A DNA stretch of 64,000 nt, from contig JAZGTH010000072.1 of the NCBI GenBank assembly GCA_036877525.1, forward strand, positions 2,976,001 through 3,040,000. Reading direction: 5' to 3'. The position numbers were made by a program, and so were the translations under genes. Every line of letters starts with the position of its first letter. Positions within the stretch are counted from its first letter, which is position 1. Shown in pieces: positions 60,733 to 64,000 of this stretch. A model generated the notes under the pieces. The model searched no databases and was not told where the DNA came from. It saw only the letters and a program-made list of their open reading frames with translations. The stretch is from Chromobotia macracanthus. Taxonomy: Eukaryota; Chordata; Actinopteri; Cypriniformes; Botiidae.

Positions 60733-62109
60733 ATGCTGTGGATGTTTGTATTAAGTCACAGACCGACTGCAGACCCAGAAAACCTTGCATGAAAAACAAC
60801 AAAGCAAAACCAGACAAAACAAGCATTCTTTCATTGTCTGCATGTCTAGACTTTGACATGTTTAAAAGATCTCTTAGCAAGACTCTCGTCTGTCTCTAGG
60901 TGTGTTAAGTCCTCGCCGGAGAGAACAGATGACGCAGGCCGTTTGTTTTTCTCAGGTTAATCCTGGACTGAAGTAAATACCTGCTGCACACACAGACTGT
61001 TGGATGTTTTGTCAGGTTTAGACACTCAACGCGTGGAGAGACTTGATTTAAAGAAAAAGCCTGAGGCAAAAACGTGTCTGTAAAATCACGGTTGCTTTCC
61101 ATGTTTGATGGAAATATGAAGAGTTGTAGTTTTGGCTAAATGCCAAACTGCCCTAAAATAGAATTATTTATTCACCAAACAAAAATTCTAATATCACCAT
61201 ATTCATACACAATAATGATAATGTTAATATATAATGTTACTTATAATTTAATAATATAAAATTAATATTGTTAATAATGTTGCAGTTTATGGTTTTCTAT
61301 TCAAGCTGTGCCACGGAAATTTACTGTAAAAAAATCTACACTGTAGCAAAAAGTGTGAAATCAAGCCTCAGTATGTAAATTAAACATCCTAAAATAACAT
61401 CCTTTAAATCCAGCATAATCCTCGATGCGTCGACATAAAACTTAAATTTCCAGTTGTAAACCTGAAGCCACGTTTTGCACGCCATCAGCAGCAGAGACCG
61501 GATTTATCCTGCACCAGTGCAGGGAAATTAGGTTAGTGGTTCACGTACATCTCTCGAGAGCAAACATCTGCTCCAGATGAGCTGCCCGCAAGGCTGGGAA
61601 GGAAAATATGACGCGCTTCTACCGCCCATGAAGCTCGTCTGTAACTTTTGAGGGCTGGGCCCAAAAAACAGGCTGTGTGTGCCGAGACAAGGAAAGCTGT
61701 GTTCTGGCAGCATGTCTGGTCCTTAGATATCCTGCATGCTGAAATGCCAAGACGAACGGAAAAGACATTTTCCTCTGCAAGGAAGTTGAGGAAAATGCAG
61801 CCTAACGGCTGTGTGCTACCATCTGCAAAAGTATAACTTTAAGAACAATGTAGAATTTGAGTTTATATTTCTTTTGTATAGAATTTATATTTCTCAGTTG
61901 AACAGTTTTAAGCGCTAACTAAAGGCAACCTGAGGGCAGATAACGTAAATGTTGACAGTAGTTACACATTGAAGCTGTCATTCAGCACAATGAACTGAGT
62001 AAAGGTCCTGTCTGATCACGACAGCCTCAGGATACATACGTCATTTATTACCCGTGTGTGATTTCTGTTGTTTTATATGTAATCCCAACAAAACCTCAAC
62101 ACACTTTTC

Positions 62110-63852
62110 TGTATAAAAATGGCATATTTATTCAACAGAACAAACAAACACACGATTTTTTGCTGTGACATCATACAGAGGACCTACAAAATCATGGTAA
62201 AAATGTTAGAAACAAGCTAAGAATACAAAAAACACAAAACACAGAGAGAATATTGCACCTTTTGACTTAGTAGTAGCTTATTATTTCAAAATTTTACCCA
62301 TAAGCCCCTGAAATGGTAAAATGGAAGCTAGTTTATTTAGCTATGGACCTAACTGATAAGCAACATCTCTTCCCCTGTGTAGTCTGCATTAAACAATGTT
62401 CAATTCTTTGCGAGGACAACTTAATCCCTGGAAGTGCATGTTTTAGAATGTTTTAAATAAAATACAAGAAAGTGACTTTTAAACAGTAACGATTTTCACC
62501 ATGTTCCACATTAAATTTAAGCACGAAAAACAAAGGATGCATACAATTCACAAACAATACACAGTCCCTTTTCCACAAGGTAAAACGTAAGCACAGCGCA
62601 CAAATTCAGCCATAAACAGTAAAAATAATAACAATATTTTACTGTTTTTTTTGTATCAAGGCCACAGAGATTGTTTCATTAGTCCAAATGCACAACTAGT
62701 CATTTTAGTTTGCCTGTTAACGATAACACATTTATGTAAACAAACATACCCAAATCACGTTAACATCGTAATATATGTTTTGTCAAACTTGTGCATCGTT
62801 TTAGCCAAACCTCTGTGTACACTTTGAATGCAATTGATGAAAGTGCTAATCGTTATTAAAGAGAAAATAAGCCCTATGCCGACAGGCCACAGTTGTCGTT
62901 AAGTGAGAATGATAAAGAATGTGTCACATAAACCAAAGTCTAAGTAGCTCTCAGCTGTTAGACATACCAGCCTCAATAAAGAGTTCTGGAGTGCAGTTTT
63001 CTACGCATTTCGTAACAGAGAGAGTGAGCGGACCGATTCAGGAATGTCAATCGTCTTAAATCTCGATAAGCGTCCTCTTCACTCGTCATGAATGGTCTCT
63101 TTTCTTTCACCATTTGAAACAGTGCCATGTCTTGTTGGATGTTCTAGCAGTGCTGTTCCGTATTTTTAACAGAAAGGCAACGTGGCATATCGGAGTCCTA
63201 CCCATAATTCTTTGCAGCAGGTCTCGCCACATCCACATTTATATCATTTCTCAAATGTTTCAAGAAATCTGATGTGGTATAGCAACGTCTTGTGTGTCAA
63301 CAAACAACCGACAATTAACAAAAAGAGAGTTTGAAAAGTCTTTGTTCTTTTGGAGTGGTTGTAAGATATTGATTTGTTGTTGGAGTAATTTGTTGCTATT
63401 AGTGAGAGTAAAGTCTAAACCCAGTCATCTTGTTCCAATTTGATGATCACAGATAAAACATCATGTTGTTTCAGTACAATCATCCAAATAAGTGAATGAT
63501 CACATCCAGAGTAAGGAACAAGTTGTGATATTTGGCCACTGTTCTTGCACTCAGTGGCTTTGCGTTTAGTCCATCTTGATGTCGAGGGCACAGTTATACT
63601 CCGACGATTCTTGCCTGTGCTCTTTTCACCAGGGATGGAATGGGAAGTTCACTTAGGATCTTCAGTGGCTTTCCTGGGCCGCCAGGCTCAACCTGGTGGA
63701 CTATCAGGGGAGTGGAAGTATTTCCTGGAGATCTGTGTCACCAACACGATGGGCGCTCGTGCCTCCTCATGGATAAAGACCAATCCTTTGTTAAGGGGTT
63801 ATAGTTAGAGATAAGAGATCCCCGACAGCACTGGTCAGGTGTCTTCAAAACC
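62110..63852 (-). other. arrdc3: arrdc3 3' UTR
   Basis: About 1.74 kb between the stop codon and a polyadenylation signal, with no plausible coding frame. It is AT-rich with many TTTT and ATTT runs. The length fits the long 3' UTR of ARRDC3 genes. Confidence 0.65.
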
Positions 63853-63921
63853 TCAGCGGGACGGACAGACGTCTGGCCTCGCGTCCTCGGCAACGCACGC
63901 CTGCTCTGGATGGGGGTCAAT
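62110..63921 (-). CDS. arrdc3: arrdc3 (alpha-arrestin), last coding exon with 3' UTR, partial gene
   Basis: The coding part is 63853-63921: after acceptor CTCTTGTTAG it reads IDPHPEQACVAEDARPDVCP, SR and TGA. This closely resembles the C-terminal end of vertebrate ARRDC3 as I recall it, which follows a PPxY motif and ends in CPSR. The remainder is the 3' UTR. ARRDC3 is a membrane-associated alpha-arrestin adaptor that links receptors such as beta-adrenergic receptors to NEDD4-family ubiquitin ligases through its PPxY motifs; those motifs lie in the exon beyond the window. The mef2c-cetn3-arrdc3 order, all minus, supports the call. Related family members (ARRDC2, ARRDC4) cannot be fully excluded from 22 residues. 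Confidence 0.75.
62127..62132 (-). terminator. Polyadenylation signal AATAAA for arrdc3
   Basis: The minus strand reads TTGAATAAATATGCC, followed about 25-45 nt downstream by a GU-rich stretch (GTGTGTTGAGGTTTTGTTGG). A second AATAAA lies at 62049-62044. Signal plus GU-rich element is the normal vertebrate cleavage arrangement. Confidence 0.6.
63853..63921 (-). CDS. arrdc3: arrdc3 terminal coding segment
   Basis: Twenty-three codons including the stop. The frame was chosen because only this frame gives the conserved IDPxPxQ start and DxRPxxCPSR end. A longer overlapping frame through the 3' UTR has no family likeness. Confidence 0.75.
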   Translation of the reverse strand: MDPHPEQACVAEDARPDVCPSR

Positions 63922-64000
63922 CTAACAAGAGAGGAGGAAAATTCATATGACGTTTGTTTCAGACTAAAGCATTACAAAACAAAAACTACAAGGCAATGTT

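Larger units (their letters stand above)
52800..62100. other. Intergenic region between cetn3 and arrdc3
   Basis: About 9.3 kb with six MITE copies, TA repeats and a duplicated 35-bp segment. No exon of MBLAC2, POLR3G, LYSMD3 or ADGRV1, the genes lying here in human, was recognised. Confidence 0.6.

Noticed and set aside
63738..63920. 60-residue minus-strand ORF at the right edge
   Set aside because: Wrong frame of the arrdc3 last exon; the shorter frame with the conserved IDPxPxQ and CPSR blocks is preferred.

Overview
The window is vertebrate nuclear DNA from a teleost, most likely a cyprinid. It has GT-AG spliced genes with small exons, AT-rich introns and intergenic DNA, tRNA-derived SINE copies with a typical fish SINE tail, and many short MITE-like repeats of a kind common in carp-family genomes. 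No prokaryotic, viral or CRISPR feature was seen.

Three genes can be supported, all on the minus strand. (1) A complete mef2c coding region of 10 exons lies between 558 and 19147. I joined it exon by exon in frame to a 481-residue MADS-box/MEF2 transcription factor, including a 24-nt beta microexon. A CpG-rich block at about 28.2-28.7 kb with a strong minus-strand donor, and a second exon-like block at 29.0-29.1 kb, are candidate 5' noncoding exons and promoter. (2) A complete cetn3 (centrin-3) coding region of 5 exons lies between 50266 and 52539. It encodes 167 residues with four EF-hands. Intron 1 carries a microsatellite of about 630 bp and the promoter side is GC-rich. (3) The last coding exon and 3' UTR of an alpha-arrestin gene, best matched to arrdc3, lie between about 62.1 and 63.92 kb. 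The rest of that gene is beyond the window.

Layout: 1-557 mef2c 3' UTR; 558-19147 mef2c coding exons and introns; 19148-29136 mef2c 5' UTR, 5' introns and putative promoters; 29.2-50.2 kb intergenic; 50.27-52.54 kb cetn3; 52.54-52.80 kb cetn3 promoter; 52.8-62.1 kb intergenic; 62.1-63.92 kb arrdc3 3' end. The order mef2c-cetn3-arrdc3, all in one direction, matches the human 5q14-q15 order in compressed form. Genes that sit between CETN3 and ARRDC3 in human (MBLAC2, POLR3G, LYSMD3, ADGRV1) were not seen here.

Noncoding DNA is dominated by one MITE-like family with CCCAGCTAAC/GTTAGCTGGG ends. I count about 24 full or partial copies in both orientations, none inside a coding exon. Two further short repeat families with TTAA-type ends, two tRNA-derived SINEs, a 32-bp minisatellite and many TA, CA and CT microsatellites make up much of the rest. 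I found no clearly novel gene system. The best leads are a pair of perfect MEF2-binding sites 22 bp apart inside a mef2c intron, unassigned exon-like blocks, a double hairpin next to the putative mef2c promoter, and the MITE expansion.
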